Positions 46,971 to 58,609 of a stretch of DNA of 64,000 nucleotides are shown one piece after another. The stretch comes from Cristatella mucedo. Lineage: Eukaryota > Bryozoa > Phylactolaemata > Cristatellidae. Each line of letters opens with the position of its first letter. Position 1 is the stretch's first letter. The translations under genes were made by a program, and so were the position numbers. Below the pieces are notes generated by a model. The model searched no databases. It was not told where the DNA came from and saw only the letters and a program-made list of their open reading frames with translations. Where the stretch lies: NCBI GenBank assembly GCA_009760855.2, contig WPIO01000110.1:441501-505500 (forward strand). The letters are read 5' to 3'.

Positions 46971-47639
46971 TTGACTTAAAAAGGTAACTGCTCTGGCACT
47001 CTGCCTTTAAGCTGCATTGCTGCCGTACGTGCTGTTGGGATTCGAGCTCACCTAGCGCTCGTTCCCCAGATATGACTTCGAAATGAAATATCACAATCAA
47101 AACGCAAGCCGACCAACGGAAAATACATGCGGACATGAATGCCAGCCAGCGTAAGGGTCGCTGGCTGATATCCACATCGGCAGCTGCCGGCGAGCAGTGA
47201 AAAGCTGCAGCAATTCGCTCGACCGAGACCGAGACTTGGCTATTCCAGAGGCTCGGCAACCTGCACTGGTTGCCGAGGCAGCAAATCGGACGGCAGAACT
47301 GACGGGTTATCGGAGTGGCTACTCAAAATATAATGTGTCGAGCTGATCCTTCGGCACGATCGCCTCGAACTTCTGCTGCATGATCGCGACCCGACGCTGT
47401 CTGACGCTGCCGAGCAACAAGCTGACCGAAATCTGGCTGAGCCCATCAGCTTCCAGTCCAATGGTGGAGGATATTGTTTCTGCATCGGCATGCCGGGCTA
47501 CTGTGCCGGCACTGACAGTGAGATCCACTGTCGGTGCTGCTCGAAGCCAAGCCAGGCTTCTGTTGATAATCTGCAGCGTCGGTTCAAGGCTCATCAGTTA
47601 TTAGTCCATACTTTTGAGCCAGCTAAGCAGCTGGCCTGA
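46971..47639 (+). pseudogene. Cysteine-rich family, copy E1 (plus strand)
   Basis: The acceptor-like cccag (AG at 47068-47069) precedes ATATGAC (ATG at 47072-47074), but the frame closes after MTSK. Further on, one frame reads EARQPALVAEAANRTAEL, then closes at a TGA near 47345. A third frame is open to the end and encodes DRNLAEPISFQSNGGGYCFC, IGMPGYCAGTDSEIHCRCCS and DNLQRRFKAHQLLVHTFEPA before the TGA at 47637-47639, exactly where the open copy stops. One cysteine of the motif is glycine (YCAG). It is the closest relative of the unit B copy and lies in inverse orientation about 25 kb away. Confidence 0.7.
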
Positions 47640-48160
47640 TAGGAGCACTTTGCCGTTTAGTGTCGTTTAGTGCCGTTTAGTGCCGGTCCGTGCTGCTACC
47701 GCTCTCGAGGAGCTGGGTCCACTGTGCCTGTGCCGTCGTTCCGCTGTGCATACGTCCAAAGTCAATCGCTTGTGTACACGATTTGATTTTAACGTTTGCA
47801 ATGATTTACCAGCCATCAACGGCTGCGTCGTATGCTTGGAAGAAAGCGAAGCGCCTCTTTTCAATGCAAGTTGAGCCGACACTGATACAGCCCAACCGAG
47901 AAAGTCGCTACGATCGCCTTAAGCTTTTCATTACTCGCCACATCATCTGCGTCTTTTAAATATTCGACGAATTTTGCCCATGTAAGGATTCATCGGCAAA
48001 TATAAAAGATGCATGTGGCAAATTGACAATTTATTTTAGCCTGCTGCTGCAGCCACCGCTAAGCAGCTTGGTGTGATCTGAGCTCAAACAGCCATCAAAT
48101 CTGTAGGATAGATTGATAGTTCCAAACACTTTAAGGAGGCATACAGAGATTCTCGGTCAA
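47640..48160 (+). repeat. 3' region of copy E1 with candidate 58-bp intron
   Basis: Matches 20820-21315 inverted along its length. GCCCAT followed by GTAAGG begins at about 47979, and TTTATTTTAG ends 58 bases after the GT. A frame at 47690-47959 shares its last 48 residues with the unit B frame, with about half of them changed. It joins the next tandem unit near 48160. Confidence 0.45.
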
Positions 48161-48690
48161 GAGCAAGTTCTGAGTCTCACGGTGGTGGATATTGCTTTTG
48201 CATTAGCGAGCTGAGCAAGAACTTGTGCTATAACAGTAAGGTCCACTGCAACTGCTGTTCGTATCCCAGCAAGCCCAAACAAGCAAACTGCACAAGCTGC
48301 TCGATGCTGGACAGGTATTTGCCAAAGCTCCCAGCCACATATTAAGCAGGAAGCAACACAGAGCTCCACCCACCAAGTGATTTGTTGCAGAGGTCACTGG
48401 GTCACATATATAAGTCACCAGACCTACATTGGCATGACTTGTTCTTGCCAAAAGCGTTCTAAGTGCGATCAACACTCAACATTTTGTCAAAGCATCTAGT
48501 CAGCTAACAGCCAAGTGAGGAGTATCTAAAAATCTCACCAGCGATTTCCCATTTGAAAGTGGCAAATAATTTAAATGTATAAGGCACAAGATTATTTAGG
48601 CTTTTGAGAAACGTGAAATCTTATAAATTCACTGCTAGCTTCAAAACTTGGCAAACGTGTGGGAGCCTTGCAGATGCTTAAAGACCGTCT
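48161..48690 (+). pseudogene. Cysteine-rich tandem unit T1 (3' part)
   Basis: It opens directly in the motif: SSESHGGGYCFCISELSKNL, CYNSKVHCNCCS, then a cysteine- and lysine-rich PSKPKQANCTSCSMLDRYLP before a stop. The 3' part (acagagctccacccacc, tcacatatataagtcacc, catgacttgttcttgccaaa) defines a subfamily, T, shared with 49.4-49.6, 50.5-50.7 and 2.87-3.0 kb. The 5' half is absent, having been replaced by the end of copy E1. Confidence 0.6.
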
Positions 48691-49750
48691 TGACACAGCA
48701 TATCATCTGATTGCAAGATGTGGCCTCACTTTCTGTATCTGACTGCTGCTCAGCAGTGGCTTCTATGCTGAATTAAAAAGCTGCAACTAGTGCTGCCGAG
48801 AATCGAGCTGGAATGGATCTGACTCCTTTGGCATAGCTTCGTGGGGAAATAGATCAATGCACAACACGAGTGGAACCAAGAACAACCTAAGTGACATAAT
48901 AACCCTGCACATTTCAATAATGTGGGCTCAGGCAATATACGGTTCGTCGTTTGCAGAGTTTGTAGAGAGATACCACAACGTGCCACATCAAGCTAGTTGC
49001 CATACCCAGATGACTCACCCACAACAGCCAGCCTGCCAACCAAGGAGCTGATGCACTAGCGGTTCGGCTGTTTACTATTCGTTCATGTGGCTGTATGATC
49101 AGCCCGATGTATACAAATCTGCCTCATTAGCTAGTAAGTTCCTTGCAAAGTCAGGCTCCGAAATCCCGGCCAGTTGCTTTCCGAACCCTTGGAGTGAGAA
49201 ACTAGCCACAACCTTTCAGAACCAGTCAGTTACGAGTGGCACGTTGGTGGGTAATACTGGTTTTGCATTACTGGGCTGAGTAATAGGTCGTGCACCTGCA
49301 GCAAGATCCACTGCTACAGTTGTTTCAAGCTCAGAAATTTCCACGTAAGTATACTGGACAGGCAGTTTGATGCTGGTCAGGTGTTTACCTAAATCTTCCT
49401 GCTACCAATGAAGTTGGAAGCAACAGTAAGCTCCATCCGGTCATTGGGGTGTCGCAGAGGTCACCGGTCACATAGATGTCGCGAGAACTTCATCGGCCTG
49501 ACATGCTCCCGCCTATAGCCTTATAAGTGCAATCAATGCCCAACATTTTGCCAAAGCATCTAGCCAGCTAAAAGCTAGTGAAGAGTACCAAAATAACTCG
49601 CAACCGAGTTATTAATCTCATAGGGTAAATAATTTAAATTGTGGAGTCAAATGTTTAAACGGGCTTCAGATAAACATGAAATCTTATAAAAAATAATGCC
49701 AGGTAATAAAACTCGGCATTCGCATGGGAACACTGCATGTGCTTAAAGAC
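48691..49750 (+). pseudogene. Cysteine-rich tandem unit T2
   Basis: A full-length but degraded unit. Frames of 64 codons (48857-49051 and 49085-49279) cover parts of the body; the second contains EKLATTFQNQSV, matching the NLAEPVSCQ position. In the motif the frame reads WFCITGLSNRSCTCSKIHCY, then SCFKLRNFHVSILDRQFDAG, with an in-frame TAA two codons before it. Cys spacing is thus still recognisable although the frame is broken. Confidence 0.55.
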
Positions 49751-50870
49751 CACTTTGATATGGCATATGTCTGATCGCTGGATCAGTGGCCTCACTTTCT
49801 TTTTATAACTGTGACTCAGCAAAGGCTCCCATGCTGTATTCCTAAGGTTGCACTAACTGAGGCGACGCCTCGAGCTTGAGTAGCTCTGGCTCTGTCGGCA
49901 TCGCTTCATTGAAAAATAGATCACTGCTAAGCACATGTGTAACCAGAAAACACCTAAGGGCATCATAGCCCAGCGGATATCTAGGATCTGCACTCTGGCA
50001 GTAAACTGTTAGTCGTTGGCAGGAGAATTAGCACATGCCACATTAAGCTAGTTAACATACCCATGTGATTCACCCACAGCAACGAACCAGCTGGTGGAAT
50101 TGATAGAGAATCGCTTCGAATGCTTCGTATTCTTCATTTGGAGAACTGATCAGCCCGATGTATAACAATCTGCTCTCATCAACGAGATCCTTGCTCAGTC
50201 CTGCTCCAAGATCTCAACCAGATGCTTTCTGAGGCATCATAGCCAGAAACAAGCCACAACCTGGCAGAACCAGTCAGTTGTGTGAGTCGCACAGTGGTGG
50301 ATATTGTTTTCGAATTAGTGAGCTGAGAAAGAACATTTGCACCGACAACAAGATCCACTGCACTAATGCTCGGTTCCTTCAAGCCTCTATAAGTAAACTG
50401 CACAGCAGGCAGCTCGATGCTAGTCAGTGGTATTCGTAGTGGTGTATTGGTATATGTATTGGTATTGTGTATTGGTATGCATTGGTGGTGGTATTTGACC
50501 ACAGCTTCCAGCCACGAAGGAATCTGGAAGCCTCAGCAAGCTCCACCCGGCCGGTGGAGTGTCTCAGAGCTCACAGGTCATATAGATAAGTCACCAGGCC
50601 TTCATCGGCATGACTTGCTCCTGCCAAAAGCCTTATAGTAGCCATCTATGCACACATTTGTTTTCAAAGCAGCCAGATAGCTCAAAGCCAAGTAACTGAT
50701 ATAAATATACCTCATTAATGATTTCTTATTTGTATTAGTTAAATAAATTCAAAAGACCAGCTACAACGTTGAATGAGCTTCCGATAAGCATGAACTTTCT
50801 GATTTCACGGCTAGCTTACAAAATTCACCAAACGCGTTGGTGCCTTGCAAACGCTTGAGCACCAGGTTTG
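49751..50870 (+). pseudogene. Cysteine-rich tandem unit T3
   Basis: The period relative to T1 and T2 is about 1.05-1.1 kb. The motif reads QLCESHSGGYCFRISELRKN, then ICTDNKIHCTNARFLQAS, so CFC has become CFR and the HCxCC end is lost. A short repeat of ttggtat with a gtattggtatgtat-like composition at 50440-50490 interrupts the region after it. Frames on either strand (107 and 73 codons) are incidental. Confidence 0.55.
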
Positions 50871-52199
50871 AGAAAGTTTGCTGTTTTTCACGTGCCTGTT
50901 TTAACCACCCTGCCAGCTGGGGGAATTAAGCGAGTTTAACGCAATAGAAGGCTTGAAATAAATCAAGCACAAGTTCAGCCGATGGTTGAAGGCATTTACT
51001 GCCTAGAAGCCGTGTCCAAATGTATGAAACCATTGTTTAGAAAAAATACTGTACTCGACACATAAATTAGCTGAAAAATATTGAGAATCGTAATTATAAC
51101 TCATGTTACTATCACCGTCCTCTGCATCACGATTGATCGTGATACCCTCGTCATCTTCCTCGGTCATATTTAAGGCTTGAAATTCGATGGTAATTTCATT
51201 AGTATCGTTATCGTCATATGTACCGTGTAATTTTACCCAGGCTAGGTTCAATTGGCTGGGACAAGACGGCTGTAATGTGGTAAGGGTCACCGGCTGGACC
51301 GGATGTCTGGTGATGGGAGGTCACCTGGGCTCATGAATAATGGAAGTTGGCCGAGTAAGTCCTGGTGATGGAGGCTCCCGGTTTCACCGAGTTATGTATC
51401 TGTATAGGTGCAGGTGTGCTCCGGCGATGTGGCCGGGCATGCAAGACAAAGAGTGCCTAAAGCTGGGTATCAAACTCGTTGTTGTGGCTTGTATATTCAG
51501 CTTTCCCGTTTAGCGTGTTCGTGGCCACCAGCCCCGAAAGTTGGCGTCTTTCGGCGGACGCTCTCGACTGTGGTAGACGCCGACTCCGACTAGCCAAACA
51601 GATGCTCTATTCGACATTGTATTTCCATTAGGAGGATTCTCTGAGCAGAAAGGTAGCTGCAATGCCCTTATGATCAGTGTGCCTGAAGTCCCCCAAAACC
51701 CTAGCTGGACCAAGCAAGCTGTAATTAAGTTAGCTACTGCAAGTGTATTTTGGTTAAAAGGGGACGCTTGAGGGATTTTGAGCTCTCCATCTTTACCTCG
51801 CGAGTCAGTTAAACGCCAGGGCTGTAAGTTGCGGGCGTCGTGCGAATAATTAAACGATAAAGAGTTTCATGCGAGAAGTAGTAAGAGTTTCAACTCGTTT
51901 GTTATCGCCTGATGGTCCTCAAACTGCCATCTTTTAGCTGCAGTTCTAAAATATTAGACTACCCTCAAGACTGCTAGTAACTTGTGTATCCGGCATTCCT
52001 ACTCTTTGTACTCAAATTGAATGATAATAAAACCAACTTAATATTATTGGTAAAACGTAGTGTGATTCAACAATATAGTGTGACGCTCAAAATCGACTTT
52101 GGCAGGATATCTGCTGTTGAATCTTCACTGAAACTCTATGTCAAGTTCCAAAATGACCGTTAACTAGGCGATCAAAACAGCTGCACTATCAAGTCTGCC
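50871..52199. other. Single-copy spacer with an acidic open frame
   Basis: No match to the units was seen. A minus frame at 51003-51290 (95 codons) encodes an acidic stretch, NEITIEFQALNMTEEDDEGI, with no repeats and unremarkable composition on the other strand. It has neither a known domain nor a clear exon boundary, so it may be a chance frame. Nothing else was identified. Confidence 0.25.
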
Positions 52200-52765
52200 T
52201 AATTTCAGCTACATAATATTGCTTGAATTCAAGCATGCTTAGAAAATCGTACCACATCCATGCCTTTGTAACATCCCGTCTTCAGTTGTGTAACTGCCTT
52301 ACAGTTGGCCTACCGACTGAACAATAAGGCTCTTACAAATGGTGCAAAACTCTGCAGCCAGGCTTGATTGCCCCGAGCATTCTAATTGCCACATCACACC
52401 TCTTCTCCACAACCTGCACTGGCTCGCCGTCAAGTGCAGCATCGAACTGAAGGTTTCGTCACTCCATTTTGGGTTCCTTTATTCCTTGTTTCCAGACTGC
52501 CAATCTGATTTACTCCCCCACTAGGGACCATCATGCGATGGCAAACTAACCATTGTACCACCTGCTTTTCGGAATCTAACTGAAGTCCTATATCTAGTTC
52601 AAACCTGAACTACTTCGGATATCATTCTTTAAGTATGTACGCTCCCAAAATCTGGAAATCACTCCCGACTTGCGTTACGAAATCTAATTATTGTGACCAC
52701 ATTAAAAAAGAAGCTAAAAACGCACCTATTTATTACAGCGTTCATTCGGTTCCTCTAATTCGTCT
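52200..52765 (+). mobile_element. L2 reverse transcriptase 3' fragment, diverged
   Basis: The frame 52339-52524 encodes MVQNSAARLDCPEHSNCHIT, then LLHNLHWLAVKCSIELKVSS, the L2 motif in which QNxAAR is followed by HITPxLxxLHWLPV. A shifted continuation gives the word for APKIWKSLPT and TTLKKKLKTHLFITAFIR. It is separated by frameshifts and stops, with no tail visible. It is independent of the copy at 38366-38888. Confidence 0.7.
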
Positions 52766-53529
52766 TTCGTGCGATGCAGATGAGAGGCGCTCCAGAAGGG
52801 CTCGATGATAAAATATATCGAATCTGTTGGAATTTCGAGCAAAACAAGTGAAACAAGTGGAGAGACTAGCCAAATCGTCATTATTAAGCTGCTCATCATA
52901 AACCCGTGACATGTAACATGGAGCGCCCCTTCAAGTCTCTCATTTTGTAAGGTCGTTTAAATGCGGCCTGAAGTTTAGCCTATTTAAGTACTCATGCAAA
53001 GCCTGCACCCCAGTGCAGAAATAGTTTTTCCGGAAGGAGGAAGAGAGAAAGCTAAATTGATGACATCGATTGAATCGATTACAATCTAAATCGAAATGAA
53101 AAGTAAATTGATTGCAATGGGCTCCACTAAGCTTCTTTCAGAATACTCCGCTTAAGCCAGGTTTGCATGGTAATTCTTGTTTTCTACCTCCTGTGTTATA
53201 CCACCTTCCTGTGTGTTCGAAGTCCACAGGTCAGTCTTCTTCTGACTTTAGCTACCTATTCGCTGCGTCCTTTGCTGTTCATGGAAAATTTGCTTTTATT
53301 GGGTAGGGTAGAACCTCATTTTTCTAACCCCCATCAATGGTAGGTAGAAATAAGGTAGGAAGTAAGGCAATCTGTGTAAACCCGGCTGTGTAAACCCATA
53401 CGCACCCCTTACCCGTGTAAGCAGGGTATTCAGGAGGTTACCTGGAGAAGCCTCTGAGCACCTGCTACTGAAACCTATGAGACGGATAGAGTATCCAATT
53501 GATATTATTAATTTTCAAGAATTTATGCT
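52766..53529 (+). repeat. Spacer and direct repeat with 44900-46000, right copy
   Basis: 52940-53520 matches the left copy in the same orientation and lacks its TC microsatellite. 52766-52939 has no counterpart. Confidence 0.5.
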
Positions 53530-54060
53530 CAATTTTGGGGTAATTTTATGTGCTGCCAGTCATTGAACGGTTTCATTTGTCCCGGGAAGAGGGAAGGGGT
53601 TGCTATTGAGAGCACACCACGGTTGGCCTCGTTCTGGTGTGTTTCCATCGGAAAAAGCACATGGGGTAAGAATGGCGCGTTGCACCGCGTGGAGTGGCAA
53701 GCCTCTTTCTTTGCAGAGCTAATCGAGGCGATGTGCGATTCCAGCGGACTTAAACTTGAAGTTCCCGGCACTTTTTATTTCACTGACGGCTGCATTAGGT
53801 TGCCATGCTTTTTAGCGGCCCGATACGGAGTCGACCTTCCACTGTGGCGCCTGCGGTGGCCGCGGCTGCATTGAACATTTGACGCAGCAAGGCCGGAGCT
53901 CGAGCAAAGGAAGCGGCATCTTTTCTGCCGTGCTTTCAAGCTATTTGGAGCCGCATTGTTGCTGCACTGTTTGATCGGCTCATTAGGAGCGACATCGAAT
54001 CCGTGCTGACGAGCTCTTTGAACAATAGGGCTTGCGGTTTAAATGTTCGAGCTCGCTAAC
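53530..54060 (+). other. GC-rich 5' block with donor-like site, plus orientation
   Basis: Inverted counterpart of 14749-15645 and 26990-27835. AAAAAGCACATGGG is followed by GTAAGAATGGCG with the GT at 53666. Then come ctctttcttt, cttgaagttcccggcac and gcccgatacggagtcgacct, all shared. A cysteine-rich copy lies 1.8 kb downstream on the same strand, the same layout as in unit A. A 108-codon plus frame (53548-53874) crosses the block but is not conserved elsewhere. Confidence 0.45.
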
Positions 54061-54187
54061 CTCCATCTCAGGACGATCGGTACGCGAGCCTGTGTCTATC
54101 AATTGGCACCTTTATTGCCAGCTGCATCTAGCTGCACTTTATAAATCAGGCCTATCCACTTCTTCGAGGAATCAGCTTTTTAGATAA

Positions 54188-54312
54188 AGTCTTTAGTCTA
54201 GATGTAGTCTTTAGTCTAGATGTAGTCTTTAGTCTAGATGTAGTCTGTAGTCTAGATCAGTCTTTAGTCTAGATGTAGTCTTTAGTCTAGATGTAGTCTT
54301 TAGTCTAGATCA
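54188..54312 (+). repeat. 18-bp tandem repeat, about seven units
   Basis: Units of tagtctttagtctagatg; two of them end in agatc and the following unit lacks its first base, giving an 18/17-base higher-order pattern. The array falls in the region between the donor-like site and the cysteine-rich copy E2. Confidence 0.95.
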
Positions 54313-55849
54313 GTCTTTCGATTGCTGGAGTGACATACCTGGGAGCAAGCCGACCGCCGTAGTTCACCAGGTCTGGCTAGGAGAGGCGATTTTATAGGCA
54401 GAAATTGTATTAATCCTTAGGTATCTTTTTAAGACAAAACCTAATTATCGAAAAACATGAGTCGGCATGTGAGGAGTAACGTGTTTTACCAGATCTTGGG
54501 TAGCCGTTCTGTGCTATAAGGCGCCAGGCCTCAAAAATGTTATGTTAGTATGTGTTTAGCCTCATTGCATATAGGTTGCAATCCAATTTGCCGTGAACCC
54601 TGCTTCACTTGTGCCCGGCTTCAATATGTTTAGCCACGACAGTTCGTTTCGTGGTACCATGCTCCATCACCTTCTCTGTATCAGGTCTTTGTAGCTGCGT
54701 TGCTGTATTTCACCATGCACACATCTCGACATTAGAACACGGTAGTGGAGCTTGCACTTCGTGGTTAAGTTCATGGGTTCGAATCTAGCAGCATGCGAAC
54801 CTTTAGTATTTGTTAGGAAGATGGCAGCTCGGGGTCTTGTGGTGCTTCACGAATGATGCAGTTAATGTAATACCGTACACTTTAAATCGCATCTTTGACC
54901 GTAATTGCACGCCACAAAGCTTTAGCTGGCTGCACCTCCGTGTTGAGGTATTAGCTTGAAAAATGCGCCTTGACAGAAACTATTCTCTATCAACAGGCTG
55001 TACGAATTGCTCTAAAAAATATATACCCGTCATGTTTGTCACGTCCACGGAATTATCCGTGCAATCGTCAATAAGTACAGAGGAGCTGAGGCCGGCAGGC
55101 CTCAGCTTGGCTTCAAACCCTAATTCGTGTTTGAGATTTGGTTCATTCCCATGCATGCCTTTAAAGTATGCCCCGAACGAGTTCACTAGGACTAGCAGAG
55201 AGCTGACCGCAGCCGGAAGCAGTTACTAAACTGTGCGTGCCTAAGACCATAAACTTTATGGAGATTTAGTTGTGCATAGTCTAAAAGGTAGCAGTGCTTT
55301 TTACATGCAATCGCTAGCATCTAAGGCGTGAAAGTCGATGCCAGGATCAGCACCACAAGGTACCCATAGGATTTGCATCTCTGAAAGTAGGCCGTGAAAC
55401 GCGTTTTACCTTCTTGGCAATTGCATGGCAAAAGCTCTACTACTGTTTTTGCCGACATTTAACCGAAGAAAGTTTGCTACTGCTCTGTCTTAAACGTTGG
55501 CAATTGCTGCTTGCAGTAAGATGTATGTACAAAGGTGAGTCGCATCCTACTTTAGGAACTCGGCAAGATATTTCTTAGGGAAAGCTTGGTTGACATTCCA
55601 GGTACGCTAAGGATTCGAGGTTATTTTATTCTGTGTCGTGAGCGTTTTGAAAAATGGCTCCAGTCCAGAACCATGGTCCACTTGATTTTTGGTGAGGATA
55701 GAAAGGGTTTCTCTATCGGAAATGCTTTAAAGAATAGTAATCGAACATAAAAGTGGTGACAGCACACTGTCACTCTACATTGCCCAGCACTTAAGCAGCT
55801 TTCTTACCAGACGTATATTCTAGAGCTGCGTCGCGCTGTTTCTTCAACT
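54313..55849. other. Spacer with a B-box relic and an 88-codon frame
   Basis: Around 54740-54795 a tRNA-like segment has the B box gggttcgaatcta, suggesting a SINE head without a recognisable body. An 88-codon plus frame (54963-55229) overlaps a minus frame and has no known domain. If the GC-rich block and copy E2 belong to one gene, this stretch would be its intron. Confidence 0.3.
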
Positions 55850-56900
55850 GAATGCTCGCTTTCATGCTTTGTAGACAGAGCTGTCGTTTCCCTGAGATGA
55901 GTCACTCTGCTGCACCGCTCGGCAGTTCCCAAGATGGCTTGCGACACTGGGCCTCTGCTGATCGGACACCGAAGCTGTTGCAGCGATCATTTGGCTGCTC
56001 TCTATTCGGCATCGGGCTGATCATCCAGCACGCTCCTTCAACAGTTCTGCTGATCTATCGTGACCCGATCCTAACCGAAGCTGCCGAGCCAAAAGCTGAC
56101 AGCCTTGACAAGCCTGCTAGCTGCCATGCTCGGGGCGGCAGATGCTTTTGTGTCGGTGCACTGGGCTACTGCTCGTGCACTGACAGCACCGTTCACGGCC
56201 AGTGCTGCTAGACACGGTCACTTTGAGTGTCCGGCGACGGCAGTTCAACGCTCGTGGCGTATTATGCCAATGTTTTGCGATTGCAAAGCAACTGGACAGA
56301 TAGGAGTACTTAGCTGACCAGCCCCAGGCTGTGCTACTTTGATGTTCAAGGAGCCGTTGCCATTTTGCCTGAGCCCGAGCTGTCCAGCGGTCGTGCATCC
56401 GTCGGAAGTTGATCGCTTGTAAATACTATATGTTGACGTTAGCAGTGATCGGCCTGGGTTAACTGTAGCATTGTCAGCAGCATGTATGAAGCGATTCCCT
56501 TATTTGAAATACAATTTGAGCTTAAATCGGGACATTGCTGCCGAAGATGTGGCTTGTTTTGGCTTGAATCTCTTGCTGTGCAATCATGATCGACCGACGA
56601 TTGGCTTTTACAACAAGGAAAATGCTCTCCAACTAGTAGAGAATCTTTCTAGTTCGGCGTCTTCTTGGATGCCTGTGGCGAGATCTAGGGATTGGCTCGA
56701 CTATGCAAGTCAATACGATTGCCTTGTGCATATCGTCACGTGCCTCATCATTTGCTTCTTCGTAATTTTCGACGAATTTTACCCAAGAACTCTGCATATA
56801 TCAACGTAGCTACCTAGCTGACAGTGTAATTGTCAATAATTTCAGGGTCCTGTTGCAGCCATTGTTGTTTAGCTTGGTGTGGTCTTAGCTCAAACAGCCT
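55850..56900 (+). pseudogene. Cysteine-rich family, copy E2 (premature stop)
   Basis: A 119-codon frame (55852-56211) contains RSFGCSLFGIGLIIQH, RDPILTEAAEPKADS and, in the motif, GGRCFCVGALGYCSCTDSTV, then HGQCC followed by TAG. The stop replaces the serine codon seen after CC in other copies (TCG to TAG), and one motif cysteine is glycine. The sequence continues as the family 3' region (aattttcgacgaatttta near 56772, a word for gttgcagcca near 56855). A 112-codon frame (56471-56809) includes RDWLDYASQYDCLVHIVT, partly matching the 3' frame of unit B. It could still be a truncated but functional product. Confidence 0.6.
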
Positions 56901-57404
56901 TGCAGGCTTTACAATAGTTAGATAACTTAGTAGCTTGTCCGTATCATATGCATAATTAATTTCTTTGCTTAGTCTCAGGCCTATCTACGGTGACTTTTGA
57001 GGACTACAAGCCTTGATTTCAAACCCAGGCGAATGCATTGAATTAAGGATTGGGATTCGTGGAATTTAATAGATGGTTTTATAGTTGATATATTGCTGAT
57101 AAAAACAATTTAAATAGTAATAGTTATAAGAAATTCTTATATTTTCCTATGTAAGTAAACTCTGAGCTAAGCCTGGCGTTTTGCCAGTGATTACATGGAC
57201 AGTGGCAGTAGGCATAAGCACATACATTTCAGTTTCGAAAAACTTGAAACATGCTGTGGATATTGTTTAATACTGCTAAATGTCCTTGAGCAGTTAAATC
57301 ATATTATAGTGATGGGTGAGTTCCGGCTTTAGGGAGCATCTGACCTAGTGGTGAGGTCTCCTAGCGTTATGGTTGGTTCTAGCCACAACTAAGTCAGCCG
57401 AGCT
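56901..57404. other. Unassigned AT-rich spacer
   Basis: No gene was recognised. AT content is high and frames are short. Confidence 0.3.
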
Positions 57405-57480
57405 GTGAGAGAGTGAGAGAGGGGGTGTGATGGTGGGAGGGAGGGGGAGGGGGAAGGAGGAGAGGAGGGAGAGAGAGAGT

Positions 57481-57532
<52 letters not shown>
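57405..57532 (+). repeat. GA-rich microsatellite, imperfect then pure
   Basis: A purine-only GGGAGG-rich stretch (57420-57470) runs into a pure GA run (57490-57532). Frames encoding Ser-Leu repeats on the minus strand are artefacts. Confidence 0.95.
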
Positions 57533-57535
<3 letters not shown>

Positions 57536-57864
57536 GCATCGGTGATACGTAGCATCGTTAACCTGCTGGGAAGCCAACAACTGATGGGGCAGCTGTGGTT
57601 TTTTTGTTAACAGTAAAAGTCCTGTCGTACATATGAGTGGTCAGCTACTGAAATCTAGACGGGTTTCGTGGACAAATGCCTCTAATAAGTTTCTCTCGGC
57701 CATGCCTTGCTGTTCAGTTCTTTTTCTACATCACCGTAAATTCTACACTTACTGAATTCTTTTTGTCACTAAATAACCTATCGTCACGCTTTTTAGACGT
57801 GTCTATTTTTGCAATGCCATTTGTACTCTCTGCACTGCTCGTTGATACTTATATTTAAGGGTGA
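57533..57864. other. Unassigned spacer
   Basis: A 60-codon frame at 57676-57858 is hydrophobic and not conserved elsewhere. Nothing else was seen. Confidence 0.25.
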
Positions 57865-58135
57865 TCCAGCTAAGGGAAATGCTTGCTCAGTGTGTTAGTG
57901 TGGCAGGGTCGAGACCATCCGCTCCTAAAGCTCGCCAGCCCTCAGCCCGTAGGTATGGATTCAAAGCGAAAGGTAACAAAGGTTTCAAGCGGACCGGCAA
58001 GCGGACCTGCACATGGACTGGCAAGATGCCATTCTCACAGCATGTAATGTTAGATACTACGTGCCGAGAGTAGATCGGGATCTGAGGCATCAGACTTGAA
58101 CATAGGTCACGAAATGTTCTTGATTCTAGGTCCAA
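57865..58135 (+). pseudogene. Cysteine-rich family, copy E3 (5' part)
   Basis: An acceptor-like cccgtag (AG at 57951-57952) precedes GTATGGATTCAAAG, with ATG at 57955-57957. The frame from that ATG runs MDSKRKVTKVSSGPASG, then about 15 more codons to a TAG-like stop near the histidines. The fragment ends before the SLFGIG and cysteine regions, which appear to have been deleted; the family end resumes at about 58610, with a SINE in between. Confidence 0.55.
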
Positions 58136-58309
58136 CGTACTGGTGCACTCAAAAAAGCCCTTTATGTAGAGAACGCATTTCGGGAGAGCTATCAGTACAT
58201 GAATAAACGACAGTTCTCTATGAAAGCCAATAGCTCACTGCACATCAGTTGTCGCAGGAAGCACTCTGTACTAGTGAAAAAGTTAAAGATTAGCTGATTT
58301 GACAGCCTT

Positions 58310-58455
58310 ATTTATATATCGGCAGAAGAGCCTTAACGGCTATAGCAACGGCTATACCAGCCCTAGCAGTGGACAATAAAGGATCGCCGGCTCATCACGA
58401 CCTCGGTCATGATGAGCAAGCACCTTACCCCTGGGCTAAGACCCAGGGCCGAGCT
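58310..58455 (-). repeat. tRNA-derived SINE, family B
   Basis: Minus-strand copy. It shares the ggcagaagagcc then ttaacggctat 3' block with 4776-4922. The A- and B-box region (58400-58455) is changed by a cctgggctaagacccagggc palindrome. It sits inside the split cysteine-rich copy E3. Confidence 0.65.
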
Positions 58456-58609
58456 CAGGTGTCAGATGACAAAAGCTTGGGTGTTTCAGCATCAGCAACA
58501 AAATGACTGGCAACAATGTTCGATGTATAGATTTTATGTATAAACACATGCATGCATGTTCGCACATACAAGCGACGAGAAGCTGCTTCGTTAAAAACTC
58601 GATCGATCG

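Noticed and set aside
46726-47259. 177-codon minus-strand frame
   Set aside because: It is antisense to copy E1 and the spacer before it; no counterpart is open at unit B in the corresponding orientation.
54740-54795. tRNA gene
   Set aside because: Only the B box is convincing; no acceptor stem or anticodon arm can be folded by eye, so a SINE head is more likely.
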